Assembly: GCF_000020645.1 (NCBI RefSeq)
Contig: NC_011060.1
Span: forward strand, 2,954,239 to 3,018,238
DNA length: 64,000 nt
Source of the DNA: Pelodictyon phaeoclathratiforme BU-1
GTDB lineage: Bacteria; Bacteroidota; Chlorobiia; Chlorobiales; Chlorobiaceae
Direction of reading: 5' to 3'
Positions 35,591 to 45,400 of the stretch are shown here, one piece after another. Under the pieces are notes generated by a model, which worked only from the letters and a program-made list of their open reading frames with translations, did no database searches and was not told where the DNA came from. The position numbers and the translations under genes are program-made. How positions within the stretch are numbered: the stretch's first letter is position 1; every line of letters begins with the position of its first letter.

Positions 35591-36151
35591 ATGCCGATAT
35601 TTCGAATGAATACAACCCCAATGAAAAGAGGAGCAAAAGAGATCCTGATTGATGGCTATAACCTTATCCATAAGCTTCATCCCTCTCTGACCTCGGCGTC
35701 TCTTGATGTTCTGCGCAAGGAAACAGAAACACAACTCCTCTGTTTTCAACAAAAAACAGAGTGTCCGATAACCGTTGTCTATGATGGAAAAGGGAGCCCC
35801 AGAGAGAGTGCGTGCGGGGCGCCACTGCATATCGTCTTTACTTCAGCCTCAAAAAGTGCTGATCACTGGATCATTGATTACGTAAAGTCGTTGAACACAA
35901 GAGTAAAAAAGGTTACTATTGTAAGTTCAGACGATGAGATTCGACGGTACGCAACAGCATTCGGAGCAACATGCGTAAAATCCGAGACATTTGCACTGCA
36001 ACTCAATGAACTGACAGCAGATGCTGCCGTTCAGGACAAGAGCCGCCACTCCCTGCGCATGACGGTCAAAGAAAAAAAATTCAATGACAAATTGTTGAGC
36101 GAAAGGGAAGTTTCTCGATGGATGAAGCTCTTCGCACGCGAAAAATCGTAG
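35591..36151 (+). CDS. YacP-like NYN-domain protein (putative ribonuclease)
   Basis: The protein has 186 residues at most; the start may be MNTTP or MKRG a few codons in. EILIDGYNLIHKLHP gives the NYN/PIN-type first aspartate with DGYN. ITVVYDGKG, VTIVSSDDEIRRYA and a basic helical C-terminus follow, as in the YacP (DUF901) family. Members are PIN-like nucleases linked with RNA processing; the target is unknown. It is divergent from mraZ. Confidence 0.8.
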   Translation: MPIFRMNTTPMKRGAKEILIDGYNLIHKLHPSLTSASLDVLRKETETQLLCFQQKTECPITVVYDGKGSPRESACGAPLHIVFTSASKSADHWIIDYVKSLNTRVKKVTIVSSDDEIRRYATAFGATCVKSETFALQLNELTADAAVQDKSRHSLRMTVKEKKFNDKLLSEREVSRWMKLFAREKS

Positions 36152-36218
36152 TAACAACCCGGCTCATTTTCTTATACTTTTGTTTGTCACCAAAGCACCA
36201 CCCTTAACCACCGTCATT

Positions 36219-36548
36219 ATGATGTCCGACAGCACCGTCAACAATACCCTACATTGGCAGGAACTTGACGAATGGAGAAAAAAAATCGACACCCTTGACC
36301 AGCAGTTATCCTCCCTGCTCTGCGAAAGATTAGATTGCGCACAAAATATCAGCTCCCTGAAATCAAGAATCGGAGAACAGGTACTTCAGCCAGAGCGGGA
36401 AAAAGAGGTACTGAACAATGTACTGAACCATGCCGACTCGCCTCTGAAAGCTCACACATTGGAAAAAATCTATCGATGCATCATCGAGGAGACCCGACTG
36501 TTTCAGCATGAATGGAAAAACAGTCAACCAGGTATCCATGCCAGTTAA
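36219..36548 (+). CDS. AroQ-type chorismate mutase
   Basis: From MMSDSTVNN the protein has 109 residues, the size of a monofunctional AroQ helical enzyme; the frame is open from 36180. LDEWRKKIDTLDQQLSSLL, RLDCAQNISSLKSR and PEREKEVLNNV carry the Arg, Lys and Glu residues expected in the active site. It converts chorismate to prephenate for Phe and Tyr synthesis. It is followed within 15 bases by mltG. Confidence 0.85.
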   Translation: MMSDSTVNNTLHWQELDEWRKKIDTLDQQLSSLLCERLDCAQNISSLKSRIGEQVLQPEREKEVLNNVLNHADSPLKAHTLEKIYRCIIEETRLFQHEWKNSQPGIHAS

Positions 36549-36562
36549 AAGGCAGCTTCGAA

Positions 36563-37576
36563 ATGGCATCAAAAAAAACTTCCTCCCGTAAACCGCTTCT
36601 TGGTGGAGCAGCTATGCTGCTGACGGCATTGGCATTTTTTTTATTCCTGCCCGGACTCAATACAGCATCAAAAGCCACCCGCCTGACCGTTCACAAAAAA
36701 ATGGGGGCCCGCGCCATTATTGATGAACTGTACCGTTCCCGTTCGATTACCAGCAAATGGCCTGCACTGGTAACCATCACGATTATTCCAAGAGTGCACC
36801 GTGTCAAACCGGGAAGATATACCATTCCGCCCCGCATGTCGAATTTCATGCTCATGTATTATCTGCATACGCATCCGCAAGATGAGGTACGCGTCACCCT
36901 TCCCGAAGGGATTGATCTCAGAAAAACCGCCCGCATCCTCTCCCGAAAACTTGACCTTGACTCTGCAGAGTTCATGATGGCGACAGCAGACCGCAATTTG
37001 CTCCTCAAAAAGGGGATAACGGCAAAAAATGCAGAAGGCTACCTGCTTCCCGGAACCTATGACTTTGCCTGGGCATCCACGCCCGAAGAGGCGGTCGGAT
37101 TTCTTGTCGGACGCTTCCGCCATTTCTACACCGACAGCCTGAAGCAGGTAACCGCCCAAAGAGGACTGAACGAAACAGCCCTGCTGACCCTTGCCTCTAT
37201 CGTTGAAGCCGAAACCCCGCTTGACCAGGAAAAAAATCTTGTCGCCAGCGTCTACCTTAACCGCCTGAAAAAAAATATGCGGCTGCAAGCCGATCCAACA
37301 GTACAATATGCCCTTGGAGGAGCTGCCCGCCGCCTCTATTACAAAGATCTGGCAGCCGGTTCCCCCTACAACACCTATCGCCATAACGGACTCCCTCCAG
37401 GACCTATCTGCAACCCCGGAGCAGCATCAATCCTTGCCGTACTGAACCCTGCGAACAGCAATTTCCTCTACTTTGTCGCCACGGGAAAGGGAGGGCATTA
37501 CTTTGCCGAATCACTGACAGAGCACAATGCAAACATCAAAAAGTACAAACTCACCCTCAGCAATACCGGACACTGA
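36563..37576 (+). CDS. mltG: Endolytic murein transglycosylase MltG
   Basis: The start MASKKTSSRK at 36563 has AAAGGCAG upstream and avoids overlap with chorismate mutase; the product has 337 residues. It has a basic N-terminus, one membrane helix (AAMLLTALAFFLFLPGL) and a YceG-like domain with LTLASIVEAETPL (catalytic Glu), VYLNRLKKNMRLQADPTVQYALG and YNTYRHNGLPPGPICNPG. MltG cuts new glycan strands in the periplasm. Confidence 0.94.
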   Translation: MASKKTSSRKPLLGGAAMLLTALAFFLFLPGLNTASKATRLTVHKKMGARAIIDELYRSRSITSKWPALVTITIIPRVHRVKPGRYTIPPRMSNFMLMYYLHTHPQDEVRVTLPEGIDLRKTARILSRKLDLDSAEFMMATADRNLLLKKGITAKNAEGYLLPGTYDFAWASTPEEAVGFLVGRFRHFYTDSLKQVTAQRGLNETALLTLASIVEAETPLDQEKNLVASVYLNRLKKNMRLQADPTVQYALGGAARRLYYKDLAAGSPYNTYRHNGLPPGPICNPGAASILAVLNPANSNFLYFVATGKGGHYFAESLTEHNANIKKYKLTLSNTGH

Positions 37577-37680
37577 CGAAAACAAGCAACAGATACCCAT
37601 CATCCACCTGTTGAGTAGATCGATTATATTGGCTATATACATTTAAACGAAAATCATTTTTTTAACCAATCATCAGAGCA

Positions 37681-38874
37681 ATGCAGAAAAAGAGTTTATC
37701 CGACATAGCAATTCAAGGCAAACGGGTATTGATGCGCGTTGATTTCAACGTCCCTCTCGACAGCAACAAAAAGATAACGGACGACAAGCGAATCATTGAG
37801 TCACTTCCTTCCATCAAAAAAGTCCTTGAAAATGGAGGCCGACTCATTTTAATGTCGCACCTCGGAAGACCAAAAGGAAAAGTCAATGCCGATTATTCAC
37901 TTGCCCCTGTAGCAACAAGACTTGCCGAACTGCTCGATTGCCCGGTTACCATGGCGAAAGAGTGTATCGGTACGGAGACCATGCAGCAGGTGCTTGCACT
38001 GCAGGACGGAGAGGTGATCCTGCTTGAAAACCTGAGATTTCACCCCGAAGAAGAGGCAAATGACCCCGATTTCGCACGCGAACTCGCATCACTCGGAGAG
38101 GTGTATGTCAACGACGCATTCGGCACAGCACACCGCGCACATGCCTCAACAGAAGGCATTACGCATTACGTCCAAACAGCCGTTGCAGGCTTTCTGATAG
38201 AAAGGGAACTCCTCTACCTCGGAAAGGCGCTGCAGGAACCCGAACGACCTTTTGTAGCAATCCTCGGTGGCTCAAAAATATCAGGGAAAATTGACGTTCT
38301 TGAAAACCTCTTCAAAAAAGTCGATACCGTCCTGATTGGCGGCGCCATGGTTTTCACCTTCTTCAAGGCACAGGGTTATGAAATCGGAAACTCTCTGGTT
38401 GAAGAGAGCAAAATTGAATTGGCACTGAAAATTCTTGACGAAGCCAAAAACAAGGGAATCAAACTCCTTCTTCCCGTAGACGTCATTGTTGCGCCTGAAA
38501 TTTCCGCAACCGCCGACTGCCATTCAGAAATGATTACCGCCATCCCCGAAGAGATGATCGGTGTCGATATCGGCCCCCTCACGGCAGAAATCTACCGGAA
38601 CGAAATTCTTTCCGCACGAACCGTACTCTGGAACGGACCTATGGGCGTTTTTGAAATCGATAACTTTGCTGCAGGCACCATGGCAGTCGCACAAGCAATG
38701 GCCGAAGCAACAGCAGAAGGCGCCACAACCATTATCGGTGGAGGCGACTCTGCAGCAGCCGTAGCAAAAGCTGGTCTGGCGAACGAAATGACCCATATTT
38801 CAACCGGTGGAGGCGCAAGTCTTGAATTCCTTGAAGGCAAGGAGCTGCCGGGTATTGCCGCACTGAACGATTGA
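37681..38874 (+). CDS. pgk: Phosphoglycerate kinase
   Basis: The protein has 397 residues. VLMRVDFNVPLD, LILMSHLGRPKG, VYVNDAFGTAHRAHAST and FVAILGGSKISGKIDVLENL, with GGGDSAAAV and HISTGGGASLEFLEG near the end, are family signatures. It interconverts 1,3-bisphosphoglycerate and 3-phosphoglycerate in glycolysis and gluconeogenesis. It stands as a separate unit after mltG with a ~100-base gap. Confidence 0.98.
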   Translation: MQKKSLSDIAIQGKRVLMRVDFNVPLDSNKKITDDKRIIESLPSIKKVLENGGRLILMSHLGRPKGKVNADYSLAPVATRLAELLDCPVTMAKECIGTETMQQVLALQDGEVILLENLRFHPEEEANDPDFARELASLGEVYVNDAFGTAHRAHASTEGITHYVQTAVAGFLIERELLYLGKALQEPERPFVAILGGSKISGKIDVLENLFKKVDTVLIGGAMVFTFFKAQGYEIGNSLVEESKIELALKILDEAKNKGIKLLLPVDVIVAPEISATADCHSEMITAIPEEMIGVDIGPLTAEIYRNEILSARTVLWNGPMGVFEIDNFAAGTMAVAQAMAEATAEGATTIIGGGDSAAAVAKAGLANEMTHISTGGGASLEFLEGKELPGIAALND

Positions 38875-38936
38875 CCGGTTCTGCACACGACAAACCCTTT
38901 TACAGAAGTTACCTTTGAGATGAACCAGACCAATCG

Positions 38937-39758
38937 ATGAACTACTCGAACCAGCCATACAGTCCGGGGGGATTTCAGTTTATGCCCCCGGCAATTAAAA
39001 CCATCATTATTATCAATGTTGCCGTTTTTCTGCTGCAATTCTTTACACCATTGGGTGCAATAATTCAAGCGCTCGGCGCACTCTGGCCAATCGGTTCCAG
39101 CAACTTCCAGCTCTGGCAACCGCTGACCTACATGTTTCTGCACGGCAATGGCACCCATCTCTTCTTCAACATGTTCGCCCTCTGGATGTTCGGTGCTGAA
39201 ATAGAAAATCAGTGGGGAACCCGGCAATTCAACATCTACTACTTTACCTGTGGTATCGGCGCTGCAATCATCAACCTTCTGGCAACCATAGGCGATCCCT
39301 ATCCAACCGTCGGCGCTTCCGGCGCCATCTACGGCGTACTGCTCGCCTTCGGCATGATGTTCCCCAACCGCTATATTTTTCTCTATTTCCTCTTCCCCGT
39401 CAAGGCAAAATATTTTATTGCCGGCTACGCACTGATCGAATTTATCTCCGGTTTCGGCAGCCGCGCCATGGGAAGCGGCAGCAACGTTGCCCATTTTGCA
39501 CACCTCGGTGGTATGCTGATCGGCTTCATCTACATTACCATCAAACGAGCAGAGTGGTCGTTCTCCGGACTCTTCAGCAAAATCCGCCCCTCCGGCAAAA
39601 AGAGAAGCGGTCCGCGCCTCCATACCCGGAACAGCATAACACCACCGGTCTCCGAATCTGAAATCGACGCCATACTCGACAAGATTTCCGAACGCGGCTA
39701 TGGCTCACTGACCGCAGAAGAGCGACGCAAACTGCTCAAAGCAGGCGGAAAAAAGTGA
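38937..39758 (+). CDS. Rhomboid-family intramembrane serine protease
   Basis: The protein has 273 residues and about six membrane helices. GASGAIYGVLLAFG holds the catalytic serine and HFAHLGGMLIGF the catalytic histidine; WQPLTYMFLHGNGTHLFFNMF is the typical L1/helix 2 region. A soluble, basic C-terminal tail of about 75 residues ends with a segment (LDKISERGYGSLTAEERRKL) often found in this group. It cleaves membrane proteins within the bilayer; the substrate is unknown. Its stop overlaps the start of the next gene by four bases. Confidence 0.93.
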   Translation: MNYSNQPYSPGGFQFMPPAIKTIIIINVAVFLLQFFTPLGAIIQALGALWPIGSSNFQLWQPLTYMFLHGNGTHLFFNMFALWMFGAEIENQWGTRQFNIYYFTCGIGAAIINLLATIGDPYPTVGASGAIYGVLLAFGMMFPNRYIFLYFLFPVKAKYFIAGYALIEFISGFGSRAMGSGSNVAHFAHLGGMLIGFIYITIKRAEWSFSGLFSKIRPSGKKRSGPRLHTRNSITPPVSESEIDAILDKISERGYGSLTAEERRKLLKAGGKK

Positions 39759-40213
39759 CTGAACAGAAACAAAACGCAAGTCAGGAACAGATGAAAACGA
39801 CATTGGATGGAGCTACACGCAGGGCAGAAGCACTGATAAAAAACCCCCGGAAGAGAAACAAACTGCTTGATGCCGCAGGCAAGGTAGCCTCTTCCGGGAA
39901 ATACGCCCTGCAACTCTCAGGCATAACCGAAAAAACAAAGACGCTGATCCGCATGGTACGCAGCACGGCCAACAGGGAGTACCTCGATACCCCCTGGCAG
40001 ACCATTGTGCTCATTAGCGCCGCCCTCATCTATTTTGTCTCTCCCTTCGACGCACTGGCTGACTTCCTCCCGCTTATCGGGTTTGTTGATGATGCCGCCA
40101 TCATTACAGCCCTCTTTGCTTCAATCAGCAAGGATGTCGAAAAATTCACCGCATGGGAAACAACAAAAGCAGCGCCCGATACGGCAAGCATCAGCTCTGC
40201 GGAGCCGGAGTGA
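39755..40213 (+). CDS. YkvA-like DUF1232 membrane protein
   Basis: The protein has 152 residues. TIVLISAALIYFVSPFDALADFLPLIGFVDDAAII is the DUF1232 core: a membrane-associated helix with the SPxDxxPDxxP-like pattern. The N-terminal part is basic and probably cytoplasmic. The function of the family is unknown. It is coupled to the rhomboid gene and converges with rlmD, overlapping its 3' end by 23 bases. Confidence 0.82.
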   Translation: MTEQKQNASQEQMKTTLDGATRRAEALIKNPRKRNKLLDAAGKVASSGKYALQLSGITEKTKTLIRMVRSTANREYLDTPWQTIVLISAALIYFVSPFDALADFLPLIGFVDDAAIITALFASISKDVEKFTAWETTKAAPDTASISSAEPE

Positions 40214-41657
40214 CCGTTACCAACCCAACACGCTCAAAACAGGCAACACTCTCGATGTGGCTGGTATGCGGGAACATGTCAACCGGCTGCACCGATAGCA
40301 ATTTGTAACCCTGAAGGCAGATCTCCTTGCCATCACGGGCAAGGCTTGCCGGGTTGCAGCTCACATAGATAATCCTCCTTGGCCTCAGCCGCAGCATCGT
40401 AGAGAGCGCCTTCGGGTGCATACCCGCGCGAGGCGGATCGGTAATAATCACCCCCGGAGCATCATAACTTCCGAGCAGATCGAGCATACCCTGAAAATCC
40501 TTGAGATCAACCTGGAAAAAAGCCACATTGTCAATGCTGTTAAACGCCGCATTGGAACGCGCATCATTGATGGAACTCTCAACCACCTCAAGCCCCACAA
40601 CCTGACGACAATGCTTTGCCAGATAGAGGGTTATCGTACCTGTCCCGCAATAGAGGTCATACACCGTATCCTCCGCCCTCAACCCTGCAACCTCCAGAAT
40701 GCTCTGGTAAAGCAGCTCCGCCTGTGACGAATTCGTCTGAAAAAAAGAGTTCGCCGATATCCTGAAATCAAGAGCGCCAAGACGCTCGGTAATGTATCCC
40801 GCTCCGCTGAGCGTAAACTCCTTCTCCCCGGTAGCAACCGTATTTTTGCGCTCGGTCACATTGTTGACCACCGTCATCTTCTGCCCGGCCATCCCGGACT
40901 CAAGATGCATCCGGTAACGCTCCATCAGCGGCTCATCATACCAGGAGGTCACCAGGTTAACCATAACCTCTTCACGGTTTTCACTGAACCGCACCACAAG
41001 GTTCCGCAAAAAACCGGTATGCGCCTTGGCCCCATAAGGAACAAGAGCGTTGGCAAGCGCAAATTCACGCGTCAGGGCAAGCACCCTGTTCATCGACTCC
41101 TTGGCCAGGTAGCAATAGTCGATATCGATCACCTTCTCAAAATTGCCGGGAGTGTGAAAGCCGAGCGCAAACTCCTTCGGGCGGGCAAGAGTCTCCATCG
41201 AAAGCTCCTCCGGCAGCAGGTAACGCATATTTGAGCAGGAGAATTCAATCTTGTTCCGGTAATGAAACGGCTCACGGCAAGCAAGCGCCTCCATAACCGG
41301 GGGAGCAACAAAATCCCCGAGATGCTCAAGCGCATCCTTCACCTTTTTCTGCTTGTACACAAGCTGCGCATCATAACGGATATGCATCAGCTTGCACCCC
41401 CCGCAAACGCCAAAATAACTGCAAACCGGCTCCGTCCTGTCCGGCGACGCTTCAAGCACCTCAACCGCAATCGCCTCAATGTAGCGCTGCTTCACCTTTT
41501 TTATTTTAGCCGAAACCCGGTCACCAATCGCAAGCATCCCGCTCACCATCACCGCCATGCCGTTGTCAAGCCGCCCGAAACACTGCTCCTTCTCCGCCAG
41601 ATCCGTGACCGTCAACTCAATAGTATCACCCTTCCTGAAAGTATTCCCGTCTTCCAT
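40191..41657 (-). CDS. 23S rRNA (uracil-C5)-methyltransferase, RlmD/RumA type
   Basis: The protein has 488 residues. An N-terminal TRAM domain is followed by an iron-sulfur cluster motif (VCSYFGVCGGCKLMHI, with a further Cys at CREPF). The AdoMet site is YDLYCGTGTITLYLA, and IIYVSCNPASLARD holds the nucleophilic cysteine. It methylates a 23S rRNA uridine (position 1939 in E. coli RlmD). It marks the left border of the second defence island. Confidence 0.92.
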   Translation of the reverse strand: MEDGNTFRKGDTIELTVTDLAEKEQCFGRLDNGMAVMVSGMLAIGDRVSAKIKKVKQRYIEAIAVEVLEASPDRTEPVCSYFGVCGGCKLMHIRYDAQLVYKQKKVKDALEHLGDFVAPPVMEALACREPFHYRNKIEFSCSNMRYLLPEELSMETLARPKEFALGFHTPGNFEKVIDIDYCYLAKESMNRVLALTREFALANALVPYGAKAHTGFLRNLVVRFSENREEVMVNLVTSWYDEPLMERYRMHLESGMAGQKMTVVNNVTERKNTVATGEKEFTLSGAGYITERLGALDFRISANSFFQTNSSQAELLYQSILEVAGLRAEDTVYDLYCGTGTITLYLAKHCRQVVGLEVVESSINDARSNAAFNSIDNVAFFQVDLKDFQGMLDLLGSYDAPGVIITDPPRAGMHPKALSTMLRLRPRRIIYVSCNPASLARDGKEICLQGYKLLSVQPVDMFPHTSHIESVACFERVGLVTVTPAPQS

Positions 41658-41878
41658 TAGAACCTTTTTATACCTTTTAAAATCAAAATGTTACAGCTCT
41701 TCCAGCTCCGTATATCATCTGGTCATCCGGAACAGCAACCCCTGAACATACAAAACCGCCCGCTTTCGGGACAGGAAAAAGCACACCTTACCTCCCCACA
41801 CCCGCAAATATCCAAAACCCTTGCCCTATTCTGCCGGGATGTGACCGAACACGTATCCACGGAAGCGACTTGCCATGA
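41658..41878. other. Intergenic stretch between rlmD and the toxin-antitoxin remnant
   Basis: Apart from the presumed leftward promoter of rlmD I see no gene, RNA or terminator here. It is the join between conserved housekeeping genes and the defence island. Confidence 0.4.
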
Positions 41879-41986
41879 CCGGGTCAGTTTTACGCTATTC
41901 AGACCCATTTTAAAAATCTGGACGCCGAAGACATTCCTATTCCACCACGTCAGTTGTCCCGGACACCACCCTCATTCGAAGAGTGA
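41879..41986 (+). pseudogene. C-terminal remnant of an antitoxin gene
   Basis: A frame of 35 codons that follows a stop codon at 41876-41878 reads FYAIQTHFKNLDAEDIPIPP and ends RQLSRTPPSFEE. A Pro-rich acidic tail of this kind is common at the toxin-binding end of small antitoxins. Its TGA overlaps the ATG of the PIN toxin remnant (TGATG), the usual coupling in such pairs. No N-terminal DNA-binding part is present. The family (VapB- or Phd-like) cannot be settled from the tail. Confidence 0.45.
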
Positions 41987-42189
41987 TGAGCCAAGCCTTT
42001 TTGATTGATACGAATGTTCTCTCTGAACTAATGCGTACTCAGCCAGATCAGCAAGTTATACGCTGGTTTGATGTGCATGTTAAAATCAAGGCAATCGCTC
42101 ATGAGAAATCAATGCTGCTTGTCACAAATCCGAGGAGCTCACCGCTTATCAAGCAGATTGAGGCGAAATTGGTAGGTAGCAATGAATGA
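41986..42189 (+). pseudogene. VapC-like PIN toxin with internal deletion
   Basis: The 67-residue product starts as a good VapC (FLIDTNVLSELMR, first catalytic Asp and Glu), runs to VIRWFDVH, then jumps to a C-terminal-like segment (IKAIAHEKSMLLVTN). The central part of the ~135-residue family, with further acidic active-site residues, is missing, and the end does not match. It is probably an inactive ribonuclease remnant next to the antitoxin remnant. Confidence 0.65.
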
Positions 42190-42485
42190 CTCTGCATAAG
42201 TGAAAATCCACCAAAAAAACTCCTCTCACTGCCCAATATCCGTAACTATCTCAAACTCTTATCTATATTATCACTGGTATTTTCCGGTACTATCCGACAC
42301 GAACTCGTTCATCAGGCATAACGGTCTCAACTGATATTGCTTTGGAAAGCACGGCTAACAAAAGAAACGCCCCCAACACAAGTTGAAGGCGTCAGACCGG
42401 AGATGCTATCTCTGGTGATGATTTGGAACAAATATAATCATTTTGAAATGAATGAGCCAACACCTGTTGCGCTCAATCAAACGGG
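42190..42485. other. Upstream region of the helicase-methyltransferase operon
   Basis: No gene is seen. Two structured elements are present: a terminator-like hairpin facing left at 42359-42392 and an inverted repeat ACCGGAGAT-GCT-ATCTCTGGT at 42396-42416, about 70 bases before the helicase start. The second could be an operator or a 5' RNA hairpin. Confidence 0.45.
42359..42392 (-). terminator. Leftward terminator-like hairpin without an upstream gene
   Basis: On the minus strand ACGCCTTCAAC (42392-42382) pairs with GTTGGGGGCGT (42377-42367) over 11 bp with two G-U pairs, followed by TTCTTTTG. No leftward gene ends here, so it may be left over from a lost gene or serve to block antisense transcription. 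Confidence 0.5.
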
Positions 42486-45400
42486 ATGCAAAAATTCATG
42501 AGCTATTCCTCAATACGCGACAACCATTCTCATGGCACCGTCGGAGATTTTCTAAAAAAAAACATCACAGACGCCTCCAGCCTCTCCATTGTCTCCGCCT
42601 ACTTCACAATCTATGCTTTTCACCACCTGAAGGATGAATTAACCAGCATAGAAAACCTTCGCTTTCTTTTCGGTGAACCAACATTTCTCAAATCACTCGA
42701 TCCCAATAAAGTCAACACCCGCGATTTCAAAATTGAGGACGACCAACTTGTCATTCCTACTGAAAGCCGCCTTACCCAAAAAAACGTTGCCAGAGAATGC
42801 GCCGAATGGTTAAGCCGCAAAGCTGAAATACGCTCTATGGTCAAGCCTAACTTCCTGCACGGCAAAATGTACCACATTCTTCAACCCAACGGGGTTGAAA
42901 AAGCCATTGCCGGAAGCTCCAATTTCACGGTCAACGGTCTTGGCCTTGGTGGCAACCGGAATATAGAACTCAACATGATCATCGACAGCGACCGTGACCG
43001 CACCGAGCTGAAAGAGTGGTTTGATAACCTCTGGAACGATCAATCGGGTATTGTTGAAAATGTCAAAGAGCAGGTACTCAGCTACCTTGAACAGCTCTAT
43101 GTCGAAAACAGCCCTGAATTTATCTACTACAAAACGCTCTTTCATCTTTTCGAAAACTACCTTGACGAACAAAAGCAAGGCGGCCTGCTCAATGAGCGTA
43201 CCGGTTTTTTCGACAGTGAAATCTGGAGCGAACTCTATGAGTTTCAGAAAGACGGCGTAAAAGGCGCCATCAATAAAATCCTGAAACACAACGGCTGCAT
43301 CATTGCTGATAGTGTTGGTCTTGGCAAAACCTACGAAGCGCTTGCCGTTGTTAAATACTTTGAGCTTCTCAATGCAAAAGTCCTCGTACTCTGCCCTAAA
43401 AAACTGTCCGGAAACTGGTCAATTTACCAGGCAAGCCAAAACAACGCACTCAACCCCTTCGCAAAAGACCGCTTCAGCTATACCGTCCTGTTCCATACCG
43501 ATCTGACAAGGGTAAGTGGTCGTTCCGACGCCAACGGTATTGACCTCGGCAACTTCAACTGGGGCGCTTACGATCTCATTGTCATTGACGAATCCCACAA
43601 CTTCCGTGGCAATCCCCTTGAAAAAACAAGGGAAGATGGCTCGACGCAGATGAACCGGGCTCAATGGCTGATGGAAAAAATCATCCGCTCCGGAGTCAAA
43701 ACGAAGGTGCTCATGCTCTCTGCAACACCCGTTAACAACTCACTCAGAGATTTGCGAAACCAGATAGCCTTCATCACAGAGGGTAAGCCAGACGCCCTTT
43801 TTGAGTGCTGCAAAATCAAGGATATCCCCTTTACCCTGAAAAACGCCCAAACCCATTTTACCAACTGGGCCGATACAAAAAAGAACCCCAATCGCAATAT
43901 GAAGCAGTTGCTTGAGCGACTCGATTCAGGATTCTTTAAGCTGCTTGACGAATTGACCATAGCCCGATCGCGCAAGCATATTAAAACATTTTACAAAATT
44001 GAGGCTATTGGCAAATTCCCCGAACGCCAGAAACCACAATCAGTCTATCCTGATATTGATCTCAAAAACCGCTTTCCCTCATACGACCGGCTCAACAGGC
44101 TAATTCTCGATTACAAGCTCTCGATTTTCAATCCATCTGCTTATGTCAATCCGGAGCAACAGCAGAAATATGAGGCAATGGCCGGTACTCAGGTACTGAA
44201 TTTCTCACAGGCCTCACGTGAAAGTTTCTTGATCGGCATGATGAAAGTCAACTTTCTCAAACGCCTTGAAAGCTCCATCAAATCGTTTGAAATTTCGATG
44301 GACCGCACCATTCAAAAAATCGAGCTACTCGAACAAAAAATACAAAACTTCATCGCTCTCCCGAACGTGTCTCAGGAAGAAAACCTTTTGACTTATGAGC
44401 CCGGAGATGATGAGCTTGAGGAAAACGGCGATGAACAGGAGCAGTGGCAGGTAGGTAAAAAACTCAGGTTTGACCTTGCCGACCTTCGGCTTAATGACTG
44501 GCTTGCCGATCTTCAGAAAGACAAGGAGGCTCTTGTCGATCTGTACAACAATGCAAAATCAGTAACGCCCGACAGGGACGCAAAGCTGCATGAAATAAAA
44601 AAGCTTATCGCCGCAAAATCAATAAAATCCAACAAAAAGGTTCTTGTCTTCACAGCCTTTGCCGATACCGCCCAATACCTCTACGAGAACATCAATACAT
44701 GGTATCGTCAGGAATTCAACCTCCACTGTGCCTTGGTGTGTGGCAGCACCACAAAAACAAGCTATGGCAAGAACGACTACAGCGCCATACTGCTCAACTT
44801 TTCTCCCATTGCCAAAAACCGTTCAAAGTTTGTGGACTATTCCCAGGAGAGAGAAATTGACCTGCTCATAGCCACCGACTGTATCAGTGAAGGCCAGAAC
44901 CTTCAGGACTGCGACTACCTCATCAACTACGATATCCACTGGAACCCGGTTCGCATTATCCAGCGCTTTGGCCGTATCGACCGGCTTGGCAGCAAAAATG
45001 AAACTATCCAACTGGTCAACTTCTGGCCCACACGAGATCTCGACAACTACATCAATCTCCGTGAAAGGGTAGAAGCCCGCATGGCTCTTGTCGACGTTAC
45101 CGCCACCGGCGAAGACAACATCCTCAACACCGAGCAAATTGAAGAGCTGATCACCGACGACCTGAAATACCGTAACCAGCAGCTCAAAAAACTTCAGAAC
45201 GAAGTGCTTGATCTGGAAGAGATGGACGAAAGCGTATCACTGACCGATTTTACCCTCGACGATTTTCGGATTGAACTCCTCAACTACCTTGAGAACAACC
45301 GAACCAAACTAATGCAGGCCCCACTTGGCCTCTATGCCGTTGTGCCCGCACCCGCAGGCGAACATGCCGAAGCCTCCGCAAAAAAACAGTTCTCCCAAAG

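Noticed and set aside
38592..39623. A 343-codon minus-strand frame across pgk and the rhomboid gene
   Set aside because: It runs antisense to two clear plus-strand genes and has no recognisable domain.
41688..42008. A 106-codon plus-strand frame ahead of the VapC remnant
   Set aside because: Another frame of the same stretch gives the antitoxin-like tail that overlaps the toxin start, which is the more natural reading.
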